Assembly (NCBI GenBank): GCA_039566865.1
Contig: CM076958.1
Span: forward strand, 10,888,501-10,952,500
DNA length: 64,000 nucleotides
Origin: Aurelia coerulea
Taxonomy: Eukaryota; Cnidaria; Scyphozoa; Semaeostomeae; Ulmaridae
Reading direction: 5' to 3'
Shown here: positions 11,901-22,769 of the stretch, piece by piece
Layout of the letters: the number at the start of each line of letters is the position of its first letter
Numbering within the stretch: the first letter of the stretch is position 1
Notes under the pieces: model-generated
What the model was told of the DNA's origin: nothing
Database searches by the model: none
Seen by the model: the letters and a program-made list of their open reading frames with translations, nothing else
Translations under genes and position numbers: made by a program

Positions 11901-12570
11901 AATAAAATAATCTATGGCACCAACCCGGTGGTGCCATATAAACACTGACCCTTTCGGCCAGAAAAATATAATTATTATATCTATATGGCACCAACCCGGT
12001 GGCGCCATATAAACACTGACTCTTTCGGCCAGAAATAAAATAATATATGGCACCAACCCGGTGGTGCCATATAAACACTGACTCTTTCGGCCAGAAAATA
12101 TAATTATTATATCTATATGGCACCAACCCGGTGGTGCCATATAAACACTGACTCTTTCGGCCAGAAATAAAATAATATATGGCACCAACCCGGTGGTGCC
12201 ATATAAACACTGACCCTTTCGGCCAGAAAAATATAATTATTATATCTATATAGCACCAACCTGGTGGTGCCATACAAACACTGACCCTTTCGGCCAGAAA
12301 TAAAATAATATATGGCACCAACCCGGTGGTGCCATATAAACACTGACCCTTTCGGCCAGAAATAAAATAATATATGGCACCAACCCGGTGGTGCCATATA
12401 AACACTGACCCTTGGCACCAACCCGGTGGTGCCATATAAACACTGACCCTTTCGGCCAGAAAAATATAATTATTATATCTATATAGCACCAACCTGGTGG
12501 TGCCATACAAACACTGACCCTTTCGGCCAGAAATATGATAATACATGGCACCAACCCGGTGATGCCATAA
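8930..12570. repeat. Hairpin satellite array (71-bp and ~59-bp monomers, about 50 units)
   Basis: The common monomer is 71 bp (GGCACC at 9500 and 9571). It holds TATATGGCACCA, a 6-nt ACCCGG centre and TGGTGCCATATA, which together form a perfect 12-bp stem, followed by AACACTGA(C/T)TCTTTCGGCCAG and an AT spacer. A shorter monomer replaces the spacer by AAATAAAATAATATATGG. Variants with GGCGCC keep a self-complementary core. Short and long monomers are interspersed in the 10.7-12.4 kb part, suggesting a higher-order pattern. A junction at about 12413-12420 joins two monomers out of register. Confidence 0.95.
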
Positions 12571-13330
12571 AAACACTGGCTAGATGGCCAGGAATAAAAT
12601 AGTATATAGCTTACAACTACTGGCCCGAGGGCCACAATATAATATATAAACCCTGGCCCGAAGGCCAGAAATATAATGATATGGCACCAACTCTGTGGTG
12701 TCATACAAACACTGGCCTGAAAGTCAGAAGTATAATCATATAACAAAGGCACCATTCCACTGGTGTAATAACAAGATACTGAATTGTCCGCCACCACTGG
12801 TAACTTTCTGTTCACCAAACCTTTCCGTGCTCCTCACCTTGCCTCTATACTGCATACGCTTTTTGTTAACTTTGCTTTGTAGTAGCATCTCTTTTCCAAA
12901 TCTTTTCCTCTTCTCTTGCATCGCACTCTTGAGGCGCAATCTATCCTGGATTCCACATATCACCTGTTCTATGAATCGTTCTTTCCTATTCTAACAACCT
13001 AATCATATTTGACTCCGTTATTAATGATGAATGGTTAGGCCTGGAGCGCCTTATCATACAATTCAAGGCTATTTGTTATATACCAAAAACTTCGTGTACG
13101 TGCAATAATTAAGACCGGCCCAACGGCCAGCAATAAAGAATAGAAAGGCACCAACCCGGTGGTGCAATACACATACTGGCCTGACGGGCAAAAATAAAGA
13201 CACCAACCCGGTGGTGTAATAAAAAGAACACAGGCTCCATAGCCAGCAATAAAATAATTTATAGGCATCAACCCAGTGGTCCAATATAAAACACTGCCCA
13301 GGCTATAAATGATATACCCCACATTGAGGC
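12571..13330. repeat. Degenerate satellite fringe
   Basis: Diverged monomers with GGCACCAACCCGGTGGTGCAATA (split, several near 13146-13290), CTGGCC(T/C)GA(A/C)GGCCA and ATATAATATATA phrases, mixed with about 250 bp (12740-13030) that is not satellite. The array edge decays gradually, as expected for unequal exchange. Confidence 0.75.
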
Positions 13331-13789
13331 TGCTAAAATAATGGCACCAAACTCTTTCGTTGTGATATTCAAGGAGCTTACCTGCAAGCAAATGAATGGT
13401 ATGGTGGTGGAGCACTGACTTAGTAGTGCAAACCAACCTCAACCATCAGTCTCCCTAAAAAGGAAGCCCAGGGCCAAGGATGACAGTCTGAAGTGACAAC
13501 AATGCTGCAGCAGCCCAGTGAGGGATAGAAGGTGACTCCTTAGACATCCTGTGACAGTCTCCTTTTGGCCCTGTTTATGATATCCATGCACCTCTAAGAC
13601 TAAGACCCAAGTCTGCCCCTTCTCAACATACCTGCTCATCGGGTCTGTGGGCGTCTGGAGCCGACATGATAAACGAGGGGGCAAGAAGAAAAAATAAACA
13701 GAACTGGAACCGGAATGTCCCAGGCTCACCACACCACGAAACTGCAGCGACGGACGAGGCAGAAGATTTATCATTGGAGACTTGCCATT

Positions 13790-16700
13790 ACTCTATTTAG
13801 GCCCTTCGGCCTCAGCTGTGACTATTTAACGTTGTTAATTCTAGTAATACTATCTTAAATGATATTCCACAGGCGGTTAATCAAATGCCATTTAGGGAGG
13901 ATGCTGTCGATTGTAATACTGTATCGACAGGGTCTCATCAGCATCTAGGTTTTAAAAGGGGTATGGCAATCCCTGAATATCAATGGTCTGCGCAGTCACC
14001 ATGATGAAATAAAGTTGCTCTTAAATGACCAGGGGATCCATATTCTTGCCCTAAATGAAACTAAACTTGATGCTTCTGTTCCAACAGAGCTTTCTGCAAT
14101 TTCTGGTTATCAGCAAAAGCGCCTTGACAGGACCTGCAATGGAGGTGGTGTCTCTATTTACGTAAGAGACTCTATCAAAATGACACCGAGGGATGATGTG
14201 CCTTCCCATGGTCTAGAACTTCTCTGTGTTGAAATTTCCCCACCCAAAAGCAAGCTCTTTCTTGTTGTTACCTGGTATAGACCACCCAGTGACCCTGTTG
14301 ACTCCTTTGATAAGCTGGAAAAAGCTCTTGCTTTCCTTGACACGGAGGGCAAAGAAATTATTCTCCTTGGAGACACAAATTGTGATCTTGCCAAAAAATC
14401 AACTGATCAGTCATTGGATAACAATGCAAAGCACATCTCTAGTCTGTATGAGCTTTTCAGCTTCAAGCAGCTTATCGAGGAACCAACAAGAGTCACTCTT
14501 GACACTGCAACGCTCATTGACCATGTCGCTACAACATGTCCCAGAAACATACTAAAGTCAGGGGTGCATGAGGTTTCCTTGAGTGATCACTATATGGTCT
14601 ACTGCATTCGGAAATTCGATGGAGCAGTAGAAAAAGGTCACAAAAAGATCAAGACTCGCAAAATGAAAAATTTTAACGAGGAAGCATTCCTTGCAGATGT
14701 TTCTGAGATATGTTGGGAACAAATGCTTACTGAAACTGACGATGTCAATTTGCTTGACCCGTGGATTCAATCATGGAGCAGTAGAAAAAGGTCACAAAAA
14801 GATCAAGACTCGCAAAATGAAAAATTTTAACGAGGAAGCATTCCTTGCAGATGTTTCTGAGATATGTTGGGAACAAATGCTTACTGAAACTGACGATGTC
14901 AATTTGCTTGTCAATCATTGGTCTGAAATGTTTTCTTTGATCATAGAAAAACATGCCCCTTTGAGTGAAATGCGGGTTTCAGAAAAATATTGCCCCTGGA
15001 TTGACAAGAATCTTCGGGATTTGATGCGTACAAGAGACAAACTGAAAAAATCAGCAGTCAAAGGTAAATCCCCAATCCTTACGGATTCTTACAGACATAT
15101 CCGTAATAAGGTCAATGCTCTTAATGTTCGGCTGAAGAAACAGCATTATACTGATAGGATCTCTGAATGTAAAGGCAATATGAAAGAATCTTGGAAAACA
15201 ATTAATGAACTTCTCAATAAGAGATCAAAATCAAGTAGCATTGATTGTCTCAAAGAGTCAGGCATTGAAACTCGGAACAAAAAGGATGTTTCAAATTCAA
15301 TGAACAACTTCTTTTGCACTATAGGTAGAGAACTAGCAAATAAAATACAACCTGCCGCTAATCCCCTACTATCAGGTGACTATGAAGTTAACAAAGACAA
15401 GGCCAAATTTAACTTCAAGACAATCGAGGTGAAAGATATCAGGGATGCATTTGCCAAGGTTAAAACATCAAAGAGCTTTGGGATTGACAATATCTCTAGC
15501 TACTTTATGAAGCTTGCTTTGCCTTATATTGAAAACTCTCTGGCTTTCTTGTTTAACACATCCATTCAAACCAGCCAGTTCCCAGATTCATGGAAAGTAG
15601 CTAGAGTTACCCCAATTTTCAAAGATGGTGATAAGACTGTAAAATCTAATTATCGCCCAATATCAGTCTTACCTGTCATCTCAAAGCTCTTTGAAAAACT
15701 TGTTTTTGAACAACTGTACCAGCATATGAAAGGAAATGGCCTTTTCACAGCTGACCAATCTGGGTTTTTACGCCTTCACTCCACGTTGACTTGTTTGCTT
15801 AAAATGAACGATGATTGGTACAATGGGCTTGATCTCGGTAAATTGGTGGGATTAGTGTTTATTGACCTGAAAAAAGCATTTGATACGGTCGACCACGACA
15901 TTCTTTGTAAAAAGCTCGAACTTTATGGCGTGCAGCAGCGAGAGCTATCTTGGTTTAGGTCATACCTATCCAACCGCAAAACAATTCTGTAGGGTTAACG
16001 GTGTTGATTCAGATATCCAGGAAATAGAAGTGGGAGTCCCACAGGGGTCATGCCTTGGCCCCCTTCTCTTCCTCATCTATATCAACGATCTTCCCCAGGC
16101 TGTCCAAGATTCCTCTGTGACTATGTATGCTGATGATACCAGTCTGTGCCAACAGTCGAACAATTTGACTCAGTTGAATGAGGCTATAAACAGTGATCTT
16201 AGAAAACTGGACACTTGGCTGCAAGGCAACAAGCTGTCCTTGAATGTAGCAAAAACTCATTCAATGCTTATATCTACAAAGCAGAAACACAACTCTCTCA
16301 AAAGTCGAAACGAAGTCTTGGAACTGAAAATACGTGACAATGAGCTCGAAGTAGTTCAAAAGACAAAGTACCTTGGAGTTCAAATCGATAGCTCTTTGGA
16401 CTGGAAGGAGCAAATTAAGGCAGTTTCTACCAAGGTCTCCAGGGCAATCGGCTTTTTAAGACATGCTAAGTCTTTTCTACCTAAGGAGAGTTTGAAAACT
16501 CTTTACACAGGCATTGTTGAGCCCCATTTTCGATATTTTTGTTCTGTTTGGGGTTGTGCTGGTTCTACAGACATAAACCAGTTGCAAAAGCTTCAAAATC
16601 GTGCTGCTAGAATAATTACAAATAGCAGCTTTGAAACCCCAAGCAGACAACTTATCGAGGAGTTGGGCTGGAAGACTATCGTAGAACTCATTGATGTTGA

Positions 16701-17160
16701 GTCTAAAATGATGGTCTTCAAGTCGCTCAATGATTTGGCTCCACAATACCTGTGTAACCTTTTTATCAAAAACACAACAAGTTCCTCCCGCAGTCTCAGG
16801 AATACTGAAACTGATTTAAGGTTGCCAAAGAAAAAGTCAACAAATGGGCAAAAATGCTTTTCTTTCCGGGGAGCTAAACTATGGAATAGCCTCCCAGCTG
16901 AATCTAAGACGGCATCCTCCCTGAATGGTTTTAAAAAGTCAATAAAGGGTTAATTTTTCTTTCAATTGTAAATATTGCATAATTTTAAATAGGGTTTTAA
17001 AGTTATGGTTTTTTAGTGATAGGTTATTTTAGCTGTATATTGTAATTAAGTTTTTATTGGAGGGCCCCTTGAAAAACAGCTTCTGCTGAAGGGCAACCCT
17101 CCTTAAAAGAATGAAAAAAGAAAAACAAAGAAAAGAAAAGCAAAACAACGAGGAAAAACG
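13790..17160 (+). mobile_element. CR1/L2-like LINE, nearly complete but frameshifted
   Basis: Endonuclease (about 13990-14620): SLNINGLRSH, LALNETKLD with the catalytic Glu, GGGVSIYVR, TWYRPPSD, LLGDTNCDL and SLSDHYMVY with the catalytic Asp-His. Polymerase (about 14900-16950): KSFGIDNISS, NYRPISVLPVISKLFEK, FIDLKKAFDTVDH (motif A), GVPQGSCLGPLLF, MYADDTSL (catalytic Asp pair), then YLGVQIDSSLDW, VEPHFRYFCSVWG, LQNRAARI and SFRGAKLWNSLP to the stop at 16953. Three lesions break it: a frame change near 14000, a 154-bp tandem duplication (14620-14755 repeated at 14774-14909) and a one-base shift in the AAAACAATT run near 15980. The 3' UTR has a GGAGGGCCCC..GGGCAACCCTCC hairpin (17058-17102) and an A-rich tail to about 17155. 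The 5' limit is uncertain. Upstream 13440-13790 may be its 5' region. Confidence 0.92.
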
Positions 17161-17477
17161 CTCCTGAAACCAAACTTGAATTTGACTTAGCTTGCCCCAC
17201 CTCCAGTAGGGTGCTACAGAAACCTTTATGTAGACTTCAACGTTCTTTAACCCAACGAAAAACTTTGAAAACAAACGTGAAATATAACAGCAAATCGTGC
17301 TGAACTTGCTTCATGCTAATTCATTATGAAAGACTTCCTGCATGCTACATCCGGGAGCTTCCCGCCAAACCGAGGCTATCCCAAATGAGGGAATGCCCCT
17401 GCGCAGCAACCAACCCCACTCTCATGGGTGAATTAACTCCAATTAAATTGCAATTTAATTGACATTTAATTAGGGCC

Positions 17478-17796
17478 GTGTCCACGCATCTTTTATTCTT
17501 TTCAAAGCAAAAAACGGAAAATCAAAGTTATCAGGTGCTTTGGAAAATGTCCATGATACAATTCATGACTAGGCCCTTTTTCAAAACCTCTGGTTTTGGG
17601 TGCACTGTAAATTTTGACTTTGAGAACTTGTATTGTATCTCTGGTGTTTGATGGACGATTTCTAAATGCAAGGTATTAGGTATGTGCATCTAAGTTGAAG
17701 ATTGATAAATTTAGCTGTGAACTCGGAGAGTAATGATATCTTATTGTTTTGTTCCTATTTCTAGTCAAAAAGGGGTACTTTTTTGAGACACCCGGG
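17478..17796. mobile_element. Family-B element fragment (inverted)
   Basis: Ends with GGGGTACTTTTTTGAGACAC and CCGGG followed by TA (17797-17798), the complement of the family-B terminus. Internal phrase CAAAACCTCTGGTTTTGGGTG is shared with 40790-40815. Confidence 0.65.
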
Positions 17797-17859
17797 TATT
17801 ATTTGCTATTTGGCCTTATAAACATCTTCTTTGTTGAAAAAGTCTTTATGTTAGATTTT

Positions 17860-18115
17860 CCACTGATGCCAAATTCCAAAACACTGTACTGAAAAACACT
17901 GACATGATCCGAAAACTGGCCTGAGTACAGAAAAACGACCTTTTGTTGTCAATAGAATGATAGAACAGTGTCATCAACCTTGTAAATAAGAAAATTTATG
18001 TTTGTCAGTGGTGTCAGTGTTTTCGATTTTCCACATATGCCAAATTCAAAAACACTGACAGCACTCACACATGACTGACACAACAGTGTCAGCGTCTTCG
18101 AAATTTATCGTTTTT
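17860..18115. repeat. GTGTCAGTG-rich repeat (inverted relative of 3425-3580)
   Basis: Many AACACTGACA and TGTCAGTGTTTTCGA phrases, plus ATGATAGAACAGTGTCATCAA shared in complement with 3540-3580. Paired phrases could fold on one another. Confidence 0.5.
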
Positions 18116-18229
18116 GCTCTGAAACGTGATTGGCAGCAACTTTTCCTTCATATTGCACTTTTAAAATGAAATGAAACTTCATTTCTGGGAGGTTCAACAG
18201 GCTTTTTCTCCCGAAAATATCCTTTAAAA

Positions 18230-18515
18230 TGGGTATGGAAATCGACAGAAGTGTTGGTGGTGCGGTGTGTGCCATATGGGAAGGGCTTTGTGACCAAAAT
18301 TCCCCAGACAATGGTCCTTTTTCGACAGATTTTCATCGAACATTGGTAGGTTTGGCTGAATTGGAGAAAAATAGTGAGAATGGGTAATTTTCCATCAAAA
18401 TTCATCAAAAAAGTGGGTAGGAAGGCAAGTTTTGGTAATTAGATGCGGGTAGCTTCCTGAAAACCGGGCGGCAGACTATCCACAAGTCAGTTACACCCCC
18501 CCCCCCGTGTTTACA
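18230..18515. repeat. Dispersed repeat, copy 1 (C-run at right end)
   Basis: Shares a colinear segment with 35790-36050: AATGGTCC(C)TTTT, CAGATTTTC, TTGG(T)TGAA(A)TTGG, CAAAATTCATCA, GTAGG.A.GCAA.TTT and GGCAGAC. It ends in a run of C. Probably another G-run TIR element. Confidence 0.5.
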
Positions 18516-18519
18516 AATC

Positions 18520-20040
18520 CCTTTCCGGTAAGTCTGTTTTAGTTCATTCATCTTTATTTTTTACTTCTCTTTGCAGCCTGCTACTATCTATATTCTCTCC
18601 ATAGTTATTTTGGCACTGCTGCTTACTTAGCAATGATACTGTACCGTACTACCTATACTGAGTAAAATAGTTTATCGTTAGTTATAGCTTTCATACAGTG
18701 TATCATTTATTTTCGTTCTTCTGTTAACCATGTTGCTGTTCAGCAGTATTGCTTTAAATGCATTAATTAGCTTGGTTTCTAGAAGTTATTCTTTTTTCGT
18801 ACATTCTGCTAAATATTTACAGCAGGGGAGACCATTGTAACACTATTTGAAAAATCAACCATATCGTCTAATAATGAATAATTGCTCTCTTGGAGGTAAA
18901 TGATATTGTAGTTGCATCTCCTGGAATAAAATAGATCTTACCGTAAAGCTCTATCAAGCCCCAGGGGGCTTATTTCATTTTGGACACATTTTAGTTCTTT
19001 TACACCACATTTTGCCGAGCATTTTGCAGTTTAAATATATAATTTTACGAGTTAAATCATGTGCAATAATGCACCGTTGATATGGCCTATATATGATCAA
19101 AATTGTATCTTTATTCACTGTGTTGTTTCTCTTCCACAAGATTGCAAGTAAAGCTTGATAATGTTGCTACTCCTTCGTTCTTCTCTCGTTACAACAAGGA
19201 ATCAAATGCTGCCAATATTCAAATACAGCTGAAACGGTTGGAGCTCCTACGCAGCGATACGTCTCATTTCAAATTTCCTTTTAAATTACAAATTTCAAAC
19301 TTTCAAAATTTAATATGTTTGAAATCTACCTCTAGGCCTATAACTCTTGAGAAGGATGAAAAACGCTATTGCGTACTGTTATATATCAGGGAATTCCATA
19401 CGATTTAATCAAGAGCTTTAGGCTCTTTTTCAGGCATTAGACAACTAAGAAATTTATGTGAAGGCAAATTTACATATATTCTAGTGCTGATAAAAATGCA
19501 AGCAAAGATATTTTCGTCTTTCGGCTTTCAAAGTAGAATTCGGTTCATTCAATTTCATCAAGTCCTCTTTTTTCTCCCTTATCCGGTGCTATGACTTAAT
19601 CCAGCAAGAAAAGCAATCAAGTATACGCGGTGTCCCAAAAATTATAACATAAATAGGCTCATGGGAAGATATCTCTGTACTCAAGGTTTTGAAAAAATTT
19701 AGATACCAGAATCTTGCAAATCCGTTGAAAATTCACCGAGTTTCGCACTTTCAAAGATAAAAACATGCGACAGCTGAAACAAGCTGAAACCCTACATGAC
19801 TTTTAGTGCAAAATAGATCCAAGATCGAGGTAAAAGAAGGCTATACGATTTCATGCCTCTCGTTAATATCAGAGCAAACCAAATAGGATATCAAAAATAA
19901 TTTAATTCTCATAAACATAGTCAAAATTTGCTTAAGAATGCATGTATCTAAAAAACATCAGTTGACAATAGACTGAATCACTTTCTTTCAAACTTTGCTC
20001 AACAGAATTCTACAAAGCATCTAGTTGCTTGAAAGTTAGG
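18520..20040. other. No gene supported; probable intron 3 of ODAD4
   Basis: No convincing exon was found. Near 19625 a GCGGTGTCCCAAAAATTATA phrase after TA looks like one end of a Tc1/mariner-type element whose other end was not found. An open stretch on the plus strand at 19103-19408 is discussed under rejected items. Confidence 0.35.
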
Positions 20041-20042
20041 AT

Positions 20043-20983
20043 ATCAACCTTCATCTTGGCTTAGATCGACGCTCCTGAAGACTTTGCTACATTTCTCAGA
20101 AAATTTGTAGCCTTACCCTAACTATTCCCAACTACTCTCTCCTCGTTTCTTAAAAAGTTTGACAGAAGGGAGGGTAAATGCTCCCCCAACCCAATCCGTT
20201 GCCACGCCATTGCTTTTTCCAAAGAAAAATTCTCGACGAACAGTGCTTCAGATCATTGGAATTTTTTATGACAATTTTACCTTTTTGCTGAAGGAAACGA
20301 TTACAGTTGCCAAAAAACTTGTAAGAAATTCTTGAGAGCAGAACTTGAAGACCACCTAAAAGCAACTTTTTTGTGAAGTCATCGATATTTAATTTTCTTC
20401 TATCCATCATTCTTTCCTTATTCATCTTTGCTCTAAAGTGGTAATTGTTTAAATTCCATATCTGAAAATTATCATTGCAATTTGCAAATAATAGCGCCTC
20501 TTAAATCGCTGTATATCGAGTGTAAATGTAGAGGAAAGTATCGTTTTAAAGTGAACAGGCTGGCAAAGGCCAGAGATTAAGTGAGAAGGGCCCCTGTTCA
20601 TTACGATGTTCCTCGAACCTTGATCATGTCTCTATCAGGTCCCTTAGGCCTGAGGCACAACAGTTTCTACATTTGCAGATTTCCCAGAACTTTTTCGCCT
20701 GCCAGTCGGAAGTCAGTCATTCAGTTCATCGGGGCCCAGTTGCACTTTTTGGACATTTGTTAATGCCAGATAAACAAAAATTCACTGCTGAAAGAGTTAT
20801 TACAGGGCCCTTCATAACCACTTTCGTTGATTTCATTTGGTTGCTTTGCAACTTGTACAAAGTTCGGCCAAAAACAGCCATCTGAAAGTATATGTTGAAG
20901 CATAGAGGGGGCCCGAAAGGGCCCTGGCTAATGGGGGCCCTTCGGGCCCCAGCCCGGTAGCCCGACTGGCCAGTCCGCCCTTG
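20043..20983 (-). mobile_element. hAT-like element, truncated inverted copy
   Basis: This is the reverse complement of 24220-25159, base for base apart from a few substitutions. Its terminal end is at 20983 (CAAGGGCGGACTGG on the minus strand, so the first bases of the TIR differ from CAGGGG). Homology stops abruptly at 20043, with no second TIR, so the copy is truncated. It lies in intron 3 of ODAD4, just past exon 3. Confidence 0.9.
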
Positions 20984-21360
20984 CACAAATGCCATTTAGA
21001 GGCCTCTTGTTTCAGCTTTCACACAACACAAACTCGTACTTCAAAACCTTGTAGCACCGTGAATATTAAGCGGATATGGAAGATTCTGGTGTCTAAAATC
21101 AATAAAATATCTCAGGAATCGGAATTTCTCATCACAGAGTCCCTTAATTAGATAGTTTTTTTTAATATAGAATCAAACGTGGAAAAAATGTTTGGGACAA
21201 TCTGTTTGGTAAAAAAGAATGAAAGCAAGCTTCTAGTGTTGGACAGAAAACCTGTGGGCTCATGCCTCCTTTGTAACCTGTACCATTTTAAGTACCCCCC
21301 ACCCTTTCTTAAACTTCCACAACATGTTTCTGAGACCCTTTTTTAAATGATAGTACTTAC

Positions 21361-21514
21361 TTCCAATGGAATTGTCAATTGCTTCTTGAGCTTTTTGGAT
21401 GCCAAGTCTAAATTCATTTAACTCTGGTCGTAATTTATGACCTCTATGATAGTACACCAATGAATACTCGAAATCTCCCATTGAGTAAAGTGCTTCAGCT
21501 TTCTGGTATAAGCC
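21361..21514 (-). CDS. ODAD4: ODAD4/TTC25 exon 3 (TPR)
   Basis: On the minus strand an acceptor TTTCCTTCAG precedes the exon and a donor GTAAGT follows it. The exon is 154 bp, entering in phase 0 and leaving after one base of a codon. It encodes 51 residues beginning GLYQKAEALYSMGDFEYSLV and continuing YYHRGHKLRPELNEF and GIQKAQEAIDNSIG. Known vertebrate ODAD4 has the matching order (..AETLYTMGDFE.., ..YHRGYKLRP.., ..GIQKAQEAI..), so the assignment is firm. ODAD4 (TTC25) is a TPR protein that helps attach outer dynein arms to ciliary doublet microtubules. This exon holds the helix pair of the second to third TPR. The next exon should start in phase 1; none was found down to base 1, so the rest is probably outside the window. 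Confidence 0.9.
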
Positions 21515-21903
21515 CTGAAGGAAACAAGTTAAAACCAAATTAAAAACAAATTAAAAATAAATGGCAGCGGGTGCCTAAAAAGTCTATCGATATGAACAGC
21601 TGCACAAGAAGACTTGTTTCAAGTAACCTAAACGGCAGAATTCGTCTGAATAATTCTTGAGTTTCCTTCCGACAGTAAGGCAAATATAGATAGACTTGTC
21701 GAAACCTTAAAAACCAACCAAAAGAAAAGTATTAATTTCAACTATAAACCATGACAACAGAAATGTAAAGAGCAAACAAAAACTGTCAATTTTATAAACT
21801 GGCATTGAAAGCTAACAATGTGTAAAATGCTGACCATTGGATTCTTCGTTGAGTAGGATATCTTATCTTTCTCTTTAACATTCTTGGAAAATTGGATCTT
21901 ATA

Positions 21904-22766
21904 CTGGATGTGCCAAAATAAACTATGCACTTTCGGCAGGCCACGATAAATCGTACACTGGACCGATTCTGAAGATTCATGACTTAGTTTTTAGCAGAAA
22001 GCCTGAATTAGATTCTAGGATTTTTTGCAACAGATTTTAGAGCAAGAAGCCAGTTTCTTAAAATTTTCATTTTCGAAAACACTGAAACTGATCAAAAATG
22101 TCCATCAAATTTTCTAAAGACTCAACATGAATGGACAAAGAGAAAATGTTTTCAGGATGATTTGGGGATTTAGAAACTGATTAGTGTAAACTGCTGTATG
22201 AGTGTCATTGGCCTGTTGCGAAATTCTCTAGTAGTTGAAATAAAATGCCACCCCAAGCTGGCAGAAAATCAAAAATTCAATAAGACTCCATACGTGCTGG
22301 CCTCATGACGCTTCCCTTTGTTTGTCTTTTTACCCTCTTGACACAGGAAGGCAGCCTGCACCAAATTCAATAAATTCAATGAAATCCCAAAAGGAAAGAA
22401 ATTTCTTCATATCATTGAAAATAATGTTACATTTCTCCCAAAATGAACCAACTCTGGTACATCAGATTACAATTAATCGATTTCTAAATCCAAAATCACT
22501 GCGAAAAAGTTCTCTCTTTGTCCATTCATGTTGATTCTTTAGAAACTTTGGTCAACATGTTTTATCGTTTTCAGTGTTTTCCAAAACGAGAATTTTAAGA
22601 AACTCGCTTCTAGCTTTAAAAAATGAAAAACATTTTTTTTGCAAAAATCCTTGGATCTAATTCAGGCTTTCTGCTAAAGATTAAATAATAAAACCTTCAA
22701 AACTGATCTAATGTACGATTTATCGTGGCCTGCTGAAAGTGCATTAGTTTATTTTGGCACACCCAT
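21904..22766. mobile_element. MITE family A, second long copy
   Basis: Left end CTGGATGTGCCAAAATAAAC, right end its complement with TTTGGCACACCCAT; TA on both sides (21902-21903, 22767-22768). The centre shares GCGAAATTCT.TAGTAGTTG and CCTCTTGA.ACAGGAA.GCAGCC with the 7395 copy, so both are full-length. Lies in intron 2 of ODAD4. Confidence 0.88.
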
Positions 22767-22769
22767 TAC

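Noticed and set aside
9000..12820. Many minus-strand open frames of 76-242 codons with MAPPGWCHI-like repeats
   Set aside because: They are translations of the hairpin satellite; frames switch between monomers and start codons fall inside the hairpin itself.
13439..13774. 111-codon minus-strand open frame beside the LINE
   Set aside because: Probably the antisense of the LINE 5' region; no support for an independent gene.
19103..19408. Plus-strand stretch with LQVKLDN and SFFSR, faintly like the ODAD4 segment after the third TPR
   Set aside because: It is on the opposite strand to exons 1-3, matches only a handful of residues, and the following residues do not resemble the family. A local inversion would be needed and none of the visible inverted repeats encloses it suitably.
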